A DNA stretch of 64,000 nucleotides from Collinsella bouchesdurhonensis (GCF_900155365.1 NZ_LT699739.1:54332-118331); one strand, 5' to 3'. Numbered from the stretch's first letter, positions 50,401 through 58,708 are shown. Notes: generated from the letters alone by a model not told the origin. Program-made: numbers and translations.

Positions 50401-52392
50401 GGATGGGACCAGTCGACCGGCAAGTACTGGCAGCTGTATATCAACGGCCAGTATTCTCAGAAGATGGCGGGCCAGGTTACCCTCAAGCCGGGAGACAAGG
50501 TTCAGTGGGTTTACGCTGCAGATAAAGAGAAGCCCCTGGAGGGCCTCATCGTCAATCCGTTTGTGAACGGTCCCGACTGGGATAGCGACTGGTCTGGCTA
50601 TACGAGTGCCGACAAGGTAACGGATGCGCCTGTTCCCACCGAGGACGCCGAGGCCAAGTGGATTACGGCCCTCAAGGACCCCAACGATTACAACACCTAC
50701 GTGTCCGATCCTCTGCTCGTTGGCGACTACGTGTATATTGCTGCGGGTTCCAAGCTCTACAAGAAGAATGTCGAAACGGGCGAGACGGTCGAGGCTGGCG
50801 AGGCCGCTCTTGCCGCTGCGATCGATTCGAGTTCGCGAATGGTCTACGTAAATGGCTTGATTTTGGTGCCGTTGAGCTCCGGTCGCCTTCAGGCCCTCAC
50901 GGTCGACACGCTTACTACCAAGTGGGTAACCGACGCGCTACCTGATGGAACCCAGGGTAAGCAACAGTCCCTCTCGTCCGTTACGGTGCGTGACGGCTAT
51001 GCCTACTTCGGGTCAGCAGACGCTGATTGGTCTAACAGCTACGGCGGATACCTGCTGTGTGTCCGCCTGTCCGACGGCCAGGTCATGTGGAACAAGGCTA
51101 ACCAGAACTCCGTGGGTTACTACTGGTCTGGCATGGCGTTCGCTGGCGGTTACGGTGTCATCGCCGACGATTCCGGCACGGTGAGCGTCGTCGATCCGGC
51201 AACGGGCGACGTCGTCTCGACCCTTAAGGTTGCCAACCGTGTACGTTCCACGGTTCTGGCGGATGGTTCCACGCTCTATGTAGTGAGCAACGACGGCGTT
51301 CTCCACAAGCTTTCGGTGGCTAGTGATGGCGGCCTTTCTGAGCTTGATAAGGTTTCGTTTGGGTTCAGCTCCACATCCACCCCGGTTCTCGCCAACGGAA
51401 AGATCGTCGTGGGCGGCGCGTCTGCAGACGGCTTTACAGGCGGCTATCAGGGGAAGTACGAGTACCACTACGGTCAGATCGCCGTTATCGACGCGGCGAC
51501 CATGAAGGTCGAGAATGCCGTGTGCAAGGCCGACGGCAACTATATCCGGCAGTACGGTTACGATGCGGGCGGCGACGTCAAGTCCCAGCCCATCGTCTCG
51601 GTTCAGGATGGCCAGACCTACGTCTACTTTACCTCCAACAACAACCCCGGCGGCATCTATCGTTACCGTGTTGGCGACGAAGAGGCGGAGCTCCTCTATA
51701 CACCCGACACCGCAAACCAGAACTACTGTATGTCGTCCGTCTCGGTGGGATCTGATGGCTCCCTTTACTACACCAACGACTCTGGCAAGCTCTTTGCTAT
51801 CAAGGGAAATGGTGAGCGCCTCAAGCGCTATACGGTGACTTTCGACGCAAACGGCAAAGACGTTGAGCTTCCCGCCTCGCAGCGCGTTAAACAGGGTCAT
51901 CTCGCCATTGAGCCTTCAGTGCAGCTTACGTATGCCGGCTACACCTTTGCAGGCTGGTATAAGGATGTCGATTGTACTGAGGCTTGGGATTTCTCCAAAG
52001 ACGTCGTGACGGCCGATATGACGCTTTATGCCAAGTGGACAAAGAACGAGAGCCCTGTGCCTTCGCCGGTTCCTTCGTCTCGCCCGGTCTCGACCAAGGG
52101 CAACGCCTCTTCGACCTCTCTCGTCCTTACTTCGCACGCTACTGTGTCTTTGGCAGGGGTCCTCAAGAGCAATGCGGCGCGGCAGACCGGCGAGCATGAG
52201 TCGCTTCTTGCCGGTTTTGACTCCGATGAGCTCGAGACTTCCGTCGAGAAGTCGTCCGATCGCGGGGCAGTTGTGGTAACCGCTAAGAAAAAGAAAGTCG
52301 ATCTACCCATCTGGCCGTTTATCGGCATCGCTTTGGGCGTCTGCGTGATTGTTCTTGCAGTGCTTAAGCGCAAAAAGCAAGGCGGTGAGTAG
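47476..52392 (+). CDS. Large B12-riboswitch-controlled surface protein with two DUF4430 (transcobalamin-like) domains and a PQQ-type beta-propeller
   Basis: 1638 residues, secreted and membrane-anchored. An extended signal peptide (hydrophobic VLVAFMTMLMVFG around residues 40-55), an acidic Ser/Thr/Glu-rich linker to ~150, Ig-like and atypical beta domains to ~800. DUF4430 copy 1 spans ~811-895 (YWQLFVNGKASEVG) and copy 2 ~939-1015 (YWQLYINGQYSQKMAG). A PQQ-type propeller follows (~1058-1450, repeats such as GYAYFGSADADW, TLYVVSNDGVLHKLS, LYYTNDSGKLFAI), then a Listeria-Bacteroides (Flg_new) repeat (~1452-1521, GYTFAGWYKD) and a C-terminal membrane helix with KRKKQ tail. No LPXTG motif. AAAGGAGG lies 6 bp before GTG 47476. 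Inferred role: cobalamin capture at the surface. Confidence 0.85.
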   Translation: MIGQQPHGGERQPAALSSEGARNRMARTIRNMRIASARVLVAFMTMLMVFGTTPAQLWAEGAEGIAQAVASQDAEPTEEGTSSETTGADSVATEDEKPAEGTDSSNSAAPVDTQESGSQDVSQPAAKVETAAEASAKAESAVPSDDDESDIATAAYVTVDSVSLLNAKDQDIVWGSASNTALKVGDTIKVGAYYRDDWDDDQEILDSEYDRLTYQWYVGDKQSSAPTASGYTPIEGATSREFKLTAAQVGKYVACKVTYGSSKWDFEFTASTKLAIVEDEGATAPVTPDAKTLAEAKQKLSTWKPSPVYGTDTNIVDMLSAKLKALGYANVKPTLKSVTFGATDPAQQGGIAADGTITYFFLSNADKTTYSDWSLLRQFKPTYTLALGSETVEFTPEFNSTLAWDQAKVETYLSEQLDAATLTASVKAGIAPSTAKEEELPGALYVGGKKVADLTWTSSDSSAAKLTSSNYNTVYKVAYTHGNGDKNVTFTVRATLFVSGYGNSPSTAITHGYPVKVASKSAEEIAAEKAELEAALAKIDDKIVDYADKTKSVDLTAVEGDFNLPRASKIGAGSAKLSYASNDDSVAKINGYRVIVTRDIAGGSNTATITATLTRDGITATRDITVTVKPIDESEIDAAVAQMQAVKDAYATSILGTNTSVDAVSTNLSPWSSATVAEDGTISYSKKYETGQIHADDLPGYDSMAGTKWRTYRSSDTSVIADETLHVTQPEADALVTVESSLTYEKYAALAQAHPDNAKLQSLVNQPVKATYRVVGTTDHSDPQISVNFKLVGVSADGIDEVWFDGAQGVGYGSTADALIEQILDAQGLAHTSSTTEYGYYLSDITSSDGRTLGYDAATGKYWQLFVNGKASEVGASSVTLGAGDSIALYYSAFGASLDDANKATVKASVSFIGPDENGTNTVWASATDVKMSDGSTAADLTEQELKAAGLTYDSKGTSGASFYLASITRAGKTYGWDQSTGKYWQLYINGQYSQKMAGQVTLKPGDKVQWVYAADKEKPLEGLIVNPFVNGPDWDSDWSGYTSADKVTDAPVPTEDAEAKWITALKDPNDYNTYVSDPLLVGDYVYIAAGSKLYKKNVETGETVEAGEAALAAAIDSSSRMVYVNGLILVPLSSGRLQALTVDTLTTKWVTDALPDGTQGKQQSLSSVTVRDGYAYFGSADADWSNSYGGYLLCVRLSDGQVMWNKANQNSVGYYWSGMAFAGGYGVIADDSGTVSVVDPATGDVVSTLKVANRVRSTVLADGSTLYVVSNDGVLHKLSVASDGGLSELDKVSFGFSSTSTPVLANGKIVVGGASADGFTGGYQGKYEYHYGQIAVIDAATMKVENAVCKADGNYIRQYGYDAGGDVKSQPIVSVQDGQTYVYFTSNNNPGGIYRYRVGDEEAELLYTPDTANQNYCMSSVSVGSDGSLYYTNDSGKLFAIKGNGERLKRYTVTFDANGKDVELPASQRVKQGHLAIEPSVQLTYAGYTFAGWYKDVDCTEAWDFSKDVVTADMTLYAKWTKNESPVPSPVPSSRPVSTKGNASSTSLVLTSHATVSLAGVLKSNAARQTGEHESLLAGFDSDELETSVEKSSDRGAVVVTAKKKKVDLPIWPFIGIALGVCVIVLAVLKRKKQGGE

Positions 52393-52393
52393 C

Positions 52394-53485
52394 ATGGCAA
52401 ATTCTGCACGTAGGAATTCGGGTGCCGCGCAGGCAGTTCGCGTTGTCGTTGCTGTGCTTGCAGCTCTGGTAATCGCTTTTTGTGGATGGTCCGCGTATCA
52501 GTATGCAAACGGATCCGATCCACTTGCCTTCCTGGGCGGCAATACGCTCCAAACGGTCGAGGAGGGCTCGTCTTCTTCGCCATCGCTTGAGCTTACATCT
52601 TCTTCAGTGACCGATGACGATGTCAAAGGGCAGATCGCTCAGCTCAAATACGGTTCGGACGATGTCTCTCTTTCGACGGGCGACGTGAACGTTGTTCTTG
52701 GCAAGGACGGCATCTGGATTGAAAACGCGAGCGATTCCACGGCGGATGATGCAATCACCAGCACCGCGCGTCGCGCAGCCGCCCTTGCTTCATGGGCGCA
52801 TGAGGCGAACGTTAAGGTCTCGCATGTTATCTGGATTGCCGAGGACATGGCCGGCTCCGTGCGCATTGTCGTTTCCTATCCTGTGGGGCGTGAGAGCAAA
52901 AACGAGGATACTGCGCAAATCCTTGCTGGTTGCGATGGGTATCGCATCTCGGGCGACGCGTATGCTGCCCTTGGTAAAGACCACGGCTTCAAACAAGAAG
53001 CGGGCAATGCTCCTGTTTTGCCCGATGATGCGGAGGTTACCGTTATCGAGCAGGCCACCTCGCAAGGTGAGGTTCTTGTCAAGACAACGGAATCGCATAG
53101 TGTTCTTGTTGCCCAGTCTCAAGCGGGGTCAGGCTCGGGCTCTGGCTCGAGTTCGAGTTCCCCTGCTCAAGCGGATGCGAGCATTACCGTCTCTGTCACC
53201 GTGGATGGTTCTGCGGTTGGCGCCGGTAGCTCTTCGGCATCTGTTTCGATTCCTGCTGGAGCAACGGTCTATGACGCCTTGTGCGCAACTGGCGTGAGTA
53301 TCAACGCCAGCAATACGCAGTTTGGTCTATATGTCTCTTCGATTGGCGGCCTTGCCGAGAAAGAGCACGGTGGCAAGAGCGGCTGGACGTATTACGTCAA
53401 CGGCGTAATGCCCATGACGTCATGCGCTAACTATAAGCTTGCAGGCGGTGAGAAGATCGTCTGGCGATATGTGACGGGGGAGTAG
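52394..53485 (+). CDS. Membrane-anchored DUF4430 (transcobalamin C-terminal-like) protein
   Basis: 363 residues. N-terminal membrane helix (~15-35, VRVVVAVLAALVIAFCGW) as signal or anchor, an extracytoplasmic alpha/beta region (~60-225, no known domain), a Gly/Ser linker (~240-255) and a C-terminal DUF4430 domain (~262-362) with ATVYDALCATGV, GLYVSSIGGLAEKEHGGKSGWTYYVNGV and GGEKIVWRYV. The start ATG 52394 is one base after the stop of the large protein, so the two are translated together under the B12 riboswitch. DUF4430 is related to the cobalamin-binding beta domain of transcobalamin and intrinsic factor, which supports a corrinoid-binding role. Confidence 0.85.
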   Translation: MANSARRNSGAAQAVRVVVAVLAALVIAFCGWSAYQYANGSDPLAFLGGNTLQTVEEGSSSSPSLELTSSSVTDDDVKGQIAQLKYGSDDVSLSTGDVNVVLGKDGIWIENASDSTADDAITSTARRAAALASWAHEANVKVSHVIWIAEDMAGSVRIVVSYPVGRESKNEDTAQILAGCDGYRISGDAYAALGKDHGFKQEAGNAPVLPDDAEVTVIEQATSQGEVLVKTTESHSVLVAQSQAGSGSGSGSSSSSPAQADASITVSVTVDGSAVGAGSSSASVSIPAGATVYDALCATGVSINASNTQFGLYVSSIGGLAEKEHGGKSGWTYYVNGVMPMTSCANYKLAGGEKIVWRYVTGE

Positions 53486-53520
53486 CCTCTAGGTATCGCT
53501 TTGATTCGATTGCCCAATTG

Positions 53521-53553
53521 CGCCGGGATCCTTTGCGGTCCCGGCGTTTTTTC
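53521..53553 (+). terminator. Terminator of the DUF4430 surface operon
   Basis: Stem CGCCGGGA(T)C with G(T)CCCGGCG around a 7-nt loop, followed by TTTTTTCTT. Confidence 0.9.
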
Positions 53554-53744
53554 TTACGCGGCGGGTGGTGGGTTTCTCTACTGTGCTGGCCCGGCTCTTG
53601 AACTAGGTGTTTTATAGCTCTGTCTGGGCTTAAGGTATGGGGGCCAAGGACTGCGTCTTAGTTATGTCGTGCTGGGACACGGGTGGCGGGTCCTCCGCTT
53701 TCGCTGCTCTTTGCTCTTCTGCGTGCGTGTACCCCGGCATATAC

Positions 53745-53774
53745 AAAAAAGCCCTGCGGAGTTTTCCACAGGGC
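53745..53774 (-). terminator. Terminator of the GtrA-family gene
   Basis: On the minus strand GCCCTGTGG pairs with CCGCAGGGC (one mismatch/wobble) and is followed by six T residues. Confidence 0.88.
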
Positions 53775-53805
53775 GTTAATCTGCCAAATCGTTAATTGCC
53801 GTGTG

Positions 53806-54213
53806 CTACGCGTGGCTGCCGTCCAAGAAGCGACGACGGCTAAAGTAGTTGTACCAGGTTACCAGGAACGTGGATACGAGCTTCATGAACTGGTAGCCAA
53901 TGTTGAAAACAGCAACGCCTACAAACATGTACAGGTCGTTGAGACCAAGCCCGATGGCGGAGAGGATGGCAAAAATTGTGAACTCACGCTTGCGGCTCAT
54001 GTCCTCCTTATGCTCAAAGACAAAGCGCATGCTCAGTGCGTAGTTCACTATCACAGAGGCGATAAACGAGATCGTCGTGCTAAAGAGGAGGTCGATATGC
54101 ATCCATTCAACCAAGACCAGCAGCAAGGCGTAATCAACCGCGAGGGAGGCAAATCCCACCACGGCGAATTTTGCAAACTGCTTTGTTGTTGGCATGTTGG
54201 CAAGTTTTCGCAC
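53806..54213 (-). CDS. GtrA family membrane protein
   Basis: 135 residues with four hydrophobic helices (FAVVGFASLAVDYALLLVL; TTISFIASVIVNYALSMRFVF; FAILSAIGLGLNDLYMFVGV; a last one ending in WYNYFSRRRFLDG). The N-terminal FxxVGxxxxxxDY and the late TWYNYFSRRRF blocks define GtrA, flippase-like proteins for lipid-linked sugars in wall or O-antigen glycosylation. AGGAG lies 5 bp before a GTG at 54213; an internal ATG six codons later is possible. No glycosyltransferase partner is adjacent. Confidence 0.88.
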   Translation of the reverse strand: MRKLANMPTTKQFAKFAVVGFASLAVDYALLLVLVEWMHIDLLFSTTISFIASVIVNYALSMRFVFEHKEDMSRKREFTIFAILSAIGLGLNDLYMFVGVAVFNIGYQFMKLVSTFLVTWYNYFSRRRFLDGSHA

Positions 54214-54295
54214 AGATGCTCCTGATTAGACGCTTACGGACATAAGGTAGTAAGTCCGAAGAGATACTTTATGGGTTTTGTTATGCAAAGGTAAG

Positions 54296-54356
54296 GGGTG
54301 GCCTTACAAAACTACTAAGCCTACAAATCCGTAGGCGGTAGGTGAAGGCCATCTAA
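54296..54356. repeat. Nested hairpin upstream of gtrA
   Basis: GGTGGCCTT (from ~54298) pairs with AAGGCCATC (to ~54354), enclosing a second perfect stem GCCTAC-AAATCC-GTAGGC. It lies between gtrA and fbp with no T tract. Confidence 0.5.
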
Positions 54357-54420
54357 ACGGCCGAATGTTGTTTACTGGGCAGAATCGGCAATGCCGGGTA
54401 GGAACGGCTCAAAGCTGGTC

Positions 54421-54474
54421 AAAAATCCGCAGCCCGCACGACCCAGCGTCTGCCTCGTGCGCCATGCGGGCTTG
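54421..54474 (-). terminator. Probable terminator of fbp
   Basis: On the minus strand AGCCCGCA at 54472-54465 can pair with TGCGGGCT, with an inner CACGA/TCGTG stem. It is followed by GCGGATTTTTG. It begins just past the fbp stop. Confidence 0.65.
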
Positions 54475-54481
54475 CGTGCAG

Positions 54482-56389
54482 TTAGACCTGGCGGACCTCG
54501 GGCAAGACGCCGTTTCGATACGCGTCAAGCAGGAGTCGCAGGTCGTTGATATGACGACGGATCTCTTCGCCGGTGTCGGTGTCGGAAACCATCAAGCGGC
54601 GTTTTGCGACATCAAAACGCGTGGTCACGCTTTGGATGTCGGCGTTGCTGGTCAAAGCCTCGTCAACGCTCTTAAACGCTTCGTGCGCCTTTAGGCGCAT
54701 GCCGCGCGAGCTGGAGATGAGCGTATAGCCTGCGATGCCGGTTTTGGGATGGTAGGCGCGGCAGAAGCCGCCATCGATCACCAGGAGGCGTCCGTCAGCG
54801 CGAATAGGCTTTTCGCCTGCAACGGTTTTGACCGGTGTGTGCCCATTGATGATATGACCCGTGCCCGGCAGAAGGCGGAACTCACGCATGATGGCATCGC
54901 ATGCAGGGATTTCGTGCGTAAGGGTAAAGTATGGATCCATGGGCTCTTCCCATGAGGTACGGTCCTCGATATAAGAGCGCTCGAAGGTTTTGACGAGGCG
55001 GCCGGACATTGGCGATTTGAAGCCGATCCACAGATACCACATCCAGTCGAGGGCATCGCGCTCGCGCGTGCGCCATGCGCGGCGGGCTACGTTGTCGCAA
55101 AAATCGAGATAATCGCGGCCAGAGCGATACGTTCCCATGCAATTGAAGCTCGAGAACGTGCCGTCGTCATTCATGGGAACACAGCCGTGGAACAGAAGGT
55201 TGCCGTTGCGTACCAGATAAACGGACCCATGGCTGTAGAGGAATTCGATATGGCGACGCAGATGATCGGCTCCAGTGAACTCCGCTACGAGCTTATTGAC
55301 GATAGCCTGCTCTTCCTCTGTAAGATCATAAGGGCGTTCGGGATCGACGGTGGGGAAGTCGTTTGTGCGCATCTTCCAGGTAGTGCCGTTGATATCGATG
55401 GTGCCCTCGTTTGTATCGATCTTGTCGAGCAACAGACGATCTTGCATGTCGAACTCGGGGTGGCGCATGATGATCTGCCCCTCGAGCTTGAACAGCAAGA
55501 CGTTGATGGCTTTGATGAGCGGTGTGATGCTGTCGTTGGCGTGATAGGTCTTGTTTGCGAAGGCAACAAGGGCGCGCAGCGAGATGCCATAATCGTTTTC
55601 GAGGATCTCGTAGTTGTCGTAGCGCAGATTATTGCGCAAGACGCTGATGATGCACGCTTCTTCGCCTGCAGCGGCTCCCATCCATAAGATATCGTGATTG
55701 CCCCATTGGATATCGAGCGAATGGTAGTCCATCAAGCGGTCCATAATTTTTGCCGCACCGCCGCCACGGTCAAAGACGTCTCCCACAAGATGCAGGTGAT
55801 CGACTGCCAGGCGTTTGATGAGCGCCGAGAGCGAGCGGATAAAGTCGTCGGTCGAGTCGGTCTCGAGAATCGAGTCGATGATGCGCTCGTGATAGCGAAT
55901 GCGGTAGTTGTTTTCATCCGGGTGCGTATGCAGCAGCTCATCGATGATATAGGCGTAATCGTGAGGGATGGCCTTGCGGACTTTGGAGCGCGTGTAGCGA
56001 CTCGAAAGGGAGCGCGCCACGGTGATGAGATGGTTGAGATTCTCTTTGTACCAGGTGGGGGAGTCCCGCCTCGCCGCACGTACCAGGCGCAGCTTTTCGC
56101 TTGGATAGTAGATGAGCGTGCACAGGTCGCCCTTTTCGCAGTCGGACAGCGTATCGCCGAATATTTCGTCAACATGCTCGCGAATAACGCCCGAGCAGTT
56201 GTTGAGGATGTGCATGAAGGCTTCGTATTCACCGTGCAGGTCACTCATAAAGTGCTCGGTTCCTTTGGGCAGATTGAGAATCGCCTGCAGGTTGATGATC
56301 TCGGTGAAGACAGACTGCTGGTTGGGAAACTGCTGCGAGAGCAGCGAGAGGTACTTCATGGTTTGTTCGGCACGTTCTGTAGCGACCAT
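54482..56389 (-). CDS. fbp: Fructose-1,6-bisphosphatase class III
   Basis: Gluconeogenic conversion of fructose-1,6-bisphosphate to fructose-6-phosphate. 635 residues with metallophosphatase motifs: FMSDLHGEYEAF (GDxHG-like), LVGDVFDRGG (~residue 195), WGNHDILWMG, and the late INGHTPVK and VIDGGFCRAYH. Length (~640 aa) and sequence match the Fbp of Firmicutes and Coriobacteria rather than classes I and II. AAGGAG lies 7 bp before ATG 56389, which removes 27 spurious N-terminal residues. Confidence 0.95.
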   Translation of the reverse strand: MVATERAEQTMKYLSLLSQQFPNQQSVFTEIINLQAILNLPKGTEHFMSDLHGEYEAFMHILNNCSGVIREHVDEIFGDTLSDCEKGDLCTLIYYPSEKLRLVRAARRDSPTWYKENLNHLITVARSLSSRYTRSKVRKAIPHDYAYIIDELLHTHPDENNYRIRYHERIIDSILETDSTDDFIRSLSALIKRLAVDHLHLVGDVFDRGGGAAKIMDRLMDYHSLDIQWGNHDILWMGAAAGEEACIISVLRNNLRYDNYEILENDYGISLRALVAFANKTYHANDSITPLIKAINVLLFKLEGQIIMRHPEFDMQDRLLLDKIDTNEGTIDINGTTWKMRTNDFPTVDPERPYDLTEEEQAIVNKLVAEFTGADHLRRHIEFLYSHGSVYLVRNGNLLFHGCVPMNDDGTFSSFNCMGTYRSGRDYLDFCDNVARRAWRTRERDALDWMWYLWIGFKSPMSGRLVKTFERSYIEDRTSWEEPMDPYFTLTHEIPACDAIMREFRLLPGTGHIINGHTPVKTVAGEKPIRADGRLLVIDGGFCRAYHPKTGIAGYTLISSSRGMRLKAHEAFKSVDEALTSNADIQSVTTRFDVAKRRLMVSDTDTGEEIRRHINDLRLLLDAYRNGVLPEVRQV

Positions 56390-56574
56390 TGATATGCTCC
56401 TTGTCGCTCGAGGGGCGTTGTTGCCGCAATGGCTGGCATATACCAGTGTAGCCATGATGCGGCGCGACAAGGCGGGGCTATCAAAGAATCAAACGGTCAT
56501 GCGTTTTAGCATGGAGACGGTATGTGCGCGGGCTGGGTGTATTCCGTTTACACACGCACAGCTGCCGCCGATGC

Positions 56575-56895
56575 CTACCAGCAAACGTGTGCGTCTCGAT
56601 GCGTATGTGTGGAGTGGGAGCTTTCGCGCTCGGTGCATTCGCCCGTATGGTCTTCCAAGAGCTTCCAAGCGGGAATATCCAACCCGTCGGCAATGCGCTG
56701 CAGCGAGTCAATCTGTATATTGCAGCCCCGGCATTCAAGCGTGTTGATCATCTGACGCGAAAGGCCGACCATCAGGCCAAAGCGTGTTTGGGAAAGACCC
56801 ATCTCCTCGCGCGCACGGCGGAGGTTGTCGCCTAAAATACGCGGAAGGGTGCCTGCGGTGTAGACTCCTTCCGCCTTCTCGATCTTATGGGGCAT
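56575..56895 (-). CDS. XRE family helix-turn-helix protein
   Basis: 106 residues. The HTH domain (~residues 20-75) reads LGDNLRRAREEMGLSQTRFGLMVGLSRQMINTLE, then IDSLQRIADGLDIPAWKLL, a textbook Cro/CI-type fold. The tail (ERESSHSTHTHRDAHVCW) is His-rich and unconserved in style. The Shine-Dalgarno is weak (GAAAGCAC), so the start could be internal. It lies between an exporter operon and fbp, on the same strand. Targets unknown. Confidence 0.82.
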   Translation of the reverse strand: MPHKIEKAEGVYTAGTLPRILGDNLRRAREEMGLSQTRFGLMVGLSRQMINTLECRGCNIQIDSLQRIADGLDIPAWKLLEDHTGECTERESSHSTHTHRDAHVCW

Positions 56896-56922
56896 ATTGT
56901 GCTTTCGATTGCTGCCCGCGGG

Positions 56923-57693
56923 CTAGTTGAACTGGTTGCGATATGCCTCGCATACTTCTTTGACAGGGCCATCCATGCGAAGATCGCCCTTTTCGATCCA
57001 GACGGCGCGCTTGCAGATGCGCTCGACCTGTTCGATGGAGTGCGAGACAAACAATACCGTGACGTCGCCCGATTCGATGAAGTGCTGGATTCGCTCCTCG
57101 CATTTTTGCTGGAAAAAGACGTCGCCAACGGAGAGGGTTTCGTCGACAATCAGGATGTCGGGCTCGGTGATGGTGGCGATGGCAAACGCGATACGCGCCA
57201 CCATGCCGCTGGAGTAGTTCTTAAGCGGCATATCCATGAAGTCGTGCAGCTCGGCAAAATCGACGATCTCGTCTAGATGCTCGTCGATAAACTGCTTGGT
57301 GTAGCCAAGCAGCGCCCCGTTGAGGTAGATGTTCTCGCGCGCGGTGAGTTCCATGTCAAAGCCTGCTCCCAGCTCGATGAGCGGGGCGATGTTGCCGCGC
57401 ACGATGCACTCGCCCTCGCTGGGCTCCAGCACGCCGGCAATCACCTTGAGCATGGTGGACTTGCCCGAGCCGTTGGTGCCCACAAGGCCTACCACGTCGC
57501 CGCGGCGCACCTTGAAGCTGATGTGCTTGAGCGCGCGGAACTCCTTGAAGAACAGCTCGTGCTTTGCGAGCTTGATGAAGTATTCCTTGAGGTTGTTGAG
57601 CTGCTCGGAGGCCATGTTAAAGATCATGGTGACGTCGTTGACTTCGACGGCGTACTCCTCGGCCGCTGCCGCGGCGTTCTTTGCATCTGACAT
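56923..57693 (-). CDS. Polysaccharide/teichoic acid export ABC ATPase (Wzt/TagH-like)
   Basis: 256 residues. After a short N-terminal stretch, VGLVGTNGSGKSTMLKVIAGVLEPSEG is Walker A (~residue 70), LKNYSSGMVARIAFAIA is the signature of this subfamily (YSSGM rather than LSGGQ), and ILIVDETLSVGDVFFQQKC is Walker B with the diagnostic VGD. This signature set is specific to exporters of O-antigen, capsule or teichoic acid. No C-terminal carbohydrate-binding domain is present. It is preceded 9 bp upstream by its permease gene. Confidence 0.93.
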   Translation of the reverse strand: MSDAKNAAAAAEEYAVEVNDVTMIFNMASEQLNNLKEYFIKLAKHELFFKEFRALKHISFKVRRGDVVGLVGTNGSGKSTMLKVIAGVLEPSEGECIVRGNIAPLIELGAGFDMELTARENIYLNGALLGYTKQFIDEHLDEIVDFAELHDFMDMPLKNYSSGMVARIAFAIATITEPDILIVDETLSVGDVFFQQKCEERIQHFIESGDVTVLFVSHSIEQVERICKRAVWIEKGDLRMDGPVKEVCEAYRNQFN

Positions 57694-57702
57694 GCCGGGC
57701 TC

Positions 57703-58536
57703 CTAGATATAGAGGATGAACTTGTGCTCGTTCTTGTGAAAGACGGTGTAGCCGATAGCCATGGCGATAACCGCCCAGGCTACGCAAAGCCCAAACTCGA
57801 GCGGAGTGGGGCAGGTCTGGAACAAGAAGATTTCGCGCATGAACTGCAGGTAGTTGTACATGGGGTTGGCATACATCAAGACGCGTAGGATGTGCGAGTC
57901 CATCATGGGGATGAAGTCGGTGGTCCAAAAGATTGGGGTGAAGTAGGTCCAAGCCGTGAGCACGACGCTCCACAGGTGCATGACGTCGCGGAAGAAGACC
58001 GTTGCGGCAGAGAGCAAAAGGCCCAAGCCCATGCAGAAGAACATGAGCAGAATCAGGCAGACGGGAAGCAGCAGCAGATGCCAGGTGGGCACCACGTGGA
58101 ACCACAGCATGACGATGGCGACGGCGATAAGCGAGAAGGCGAAGTTCACGAGCGAGAACAGGACCTTTTGCACCGGGAACACAAAGCGATGGACCTTGAC
58201 CTTCTTCAAGAGCGAGGACGCTTGGATGATGGAGGAGAGCGCCTGGCTTGTGGAATCAGACATCACGGCGAAGGTGACGTTACCCACAATGAGGTAGAGC
58301 GGGTACATCTCCGGCGTGACCGAGCCGTTGCGACCCTGGGCGAAGATGGTGGTGAACACGATGGCCATCACGATCATCATGAGCAGCGGATTGAGCACAC
58401 TCCAGGCAACGCCCAGGAAACTGCGGCGGTATTTGATCTTGAAGTCTTTGCTCACCAGTTGCTTGAGGATAAAGATATCTTTTTGAAACCCGGTTTTTGC
58501 GTGGGTGGATGTAGATCTTGATGAGGTATCTGCCAC
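57703..58536 (-). CDS. ABC-2 type polysaccharide export permease (Wzm/TagG-like)
   Basis: 277 residues with six membrane helices. The amphipathic lead-in FILKQLVSKDFKIKYRRSFLGVAWSVLNPLLMM is characteristic of Wzm/TagG. The later VLTAWTYFTPIFW and MYANPMYNYLQFMREIFLF segments also match. With the downstream ATPase it forms a two-gene exporter for a lipid-linked glycan. No glycosyltransferases lie next to it; three GT2 genes are 25 kb away. Confidence 0.93.
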   Translation of the reverse strand: MADTSSRSTSTHAKTGFQKDIFILKQLVSKDFKIKYRRSFLGVAWSVLNPLLMMIVMAIVFTTIFAQGRNGSVTPEMYPLYLIVGNVTFAVMSDSTSQALSSIIQASSLLKKVKVHRFVFPVQKVLFSLVNFAFSLIAVAIVMLWFHVVPTWHLLLLPVCLILLMFFCMGLGLLLSAATVFFRDVMHLWSVVLTAWTYFTPIFWTTDFIPMMDSHILRVLMYANPMYNYLQFMREIFLFQTCPTPLEFGLCVAWAVIAMAIGYTVFHKNEHKFILYI

Positions 58537-58708
58537 GAGCGGTGCTCCTTGAACAGGTGGTCCGTATTGTTCGAAAGTTTATGGTAGCACGGTATGGGCT
58601 TCGGCATCGTTTTTGCATGAGCGCGCCTGTCGTGCCGAAAAGCCGCCCTCTCACGCTATAATCTCCCGTTGGATACGAGACCATATCGTTATGGAGGGAG
58701 CCCGTCGC

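Larger units (their letters stand above)
53486..53805. other. Intergenic region between two convergent genes
   Basis: Contains the terminator of the DUF4430 operon (53521-53553) and the terminator of the gtrA gene (53745-53774). Nothing else recognisable lies between them. Confidence 0.7.
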
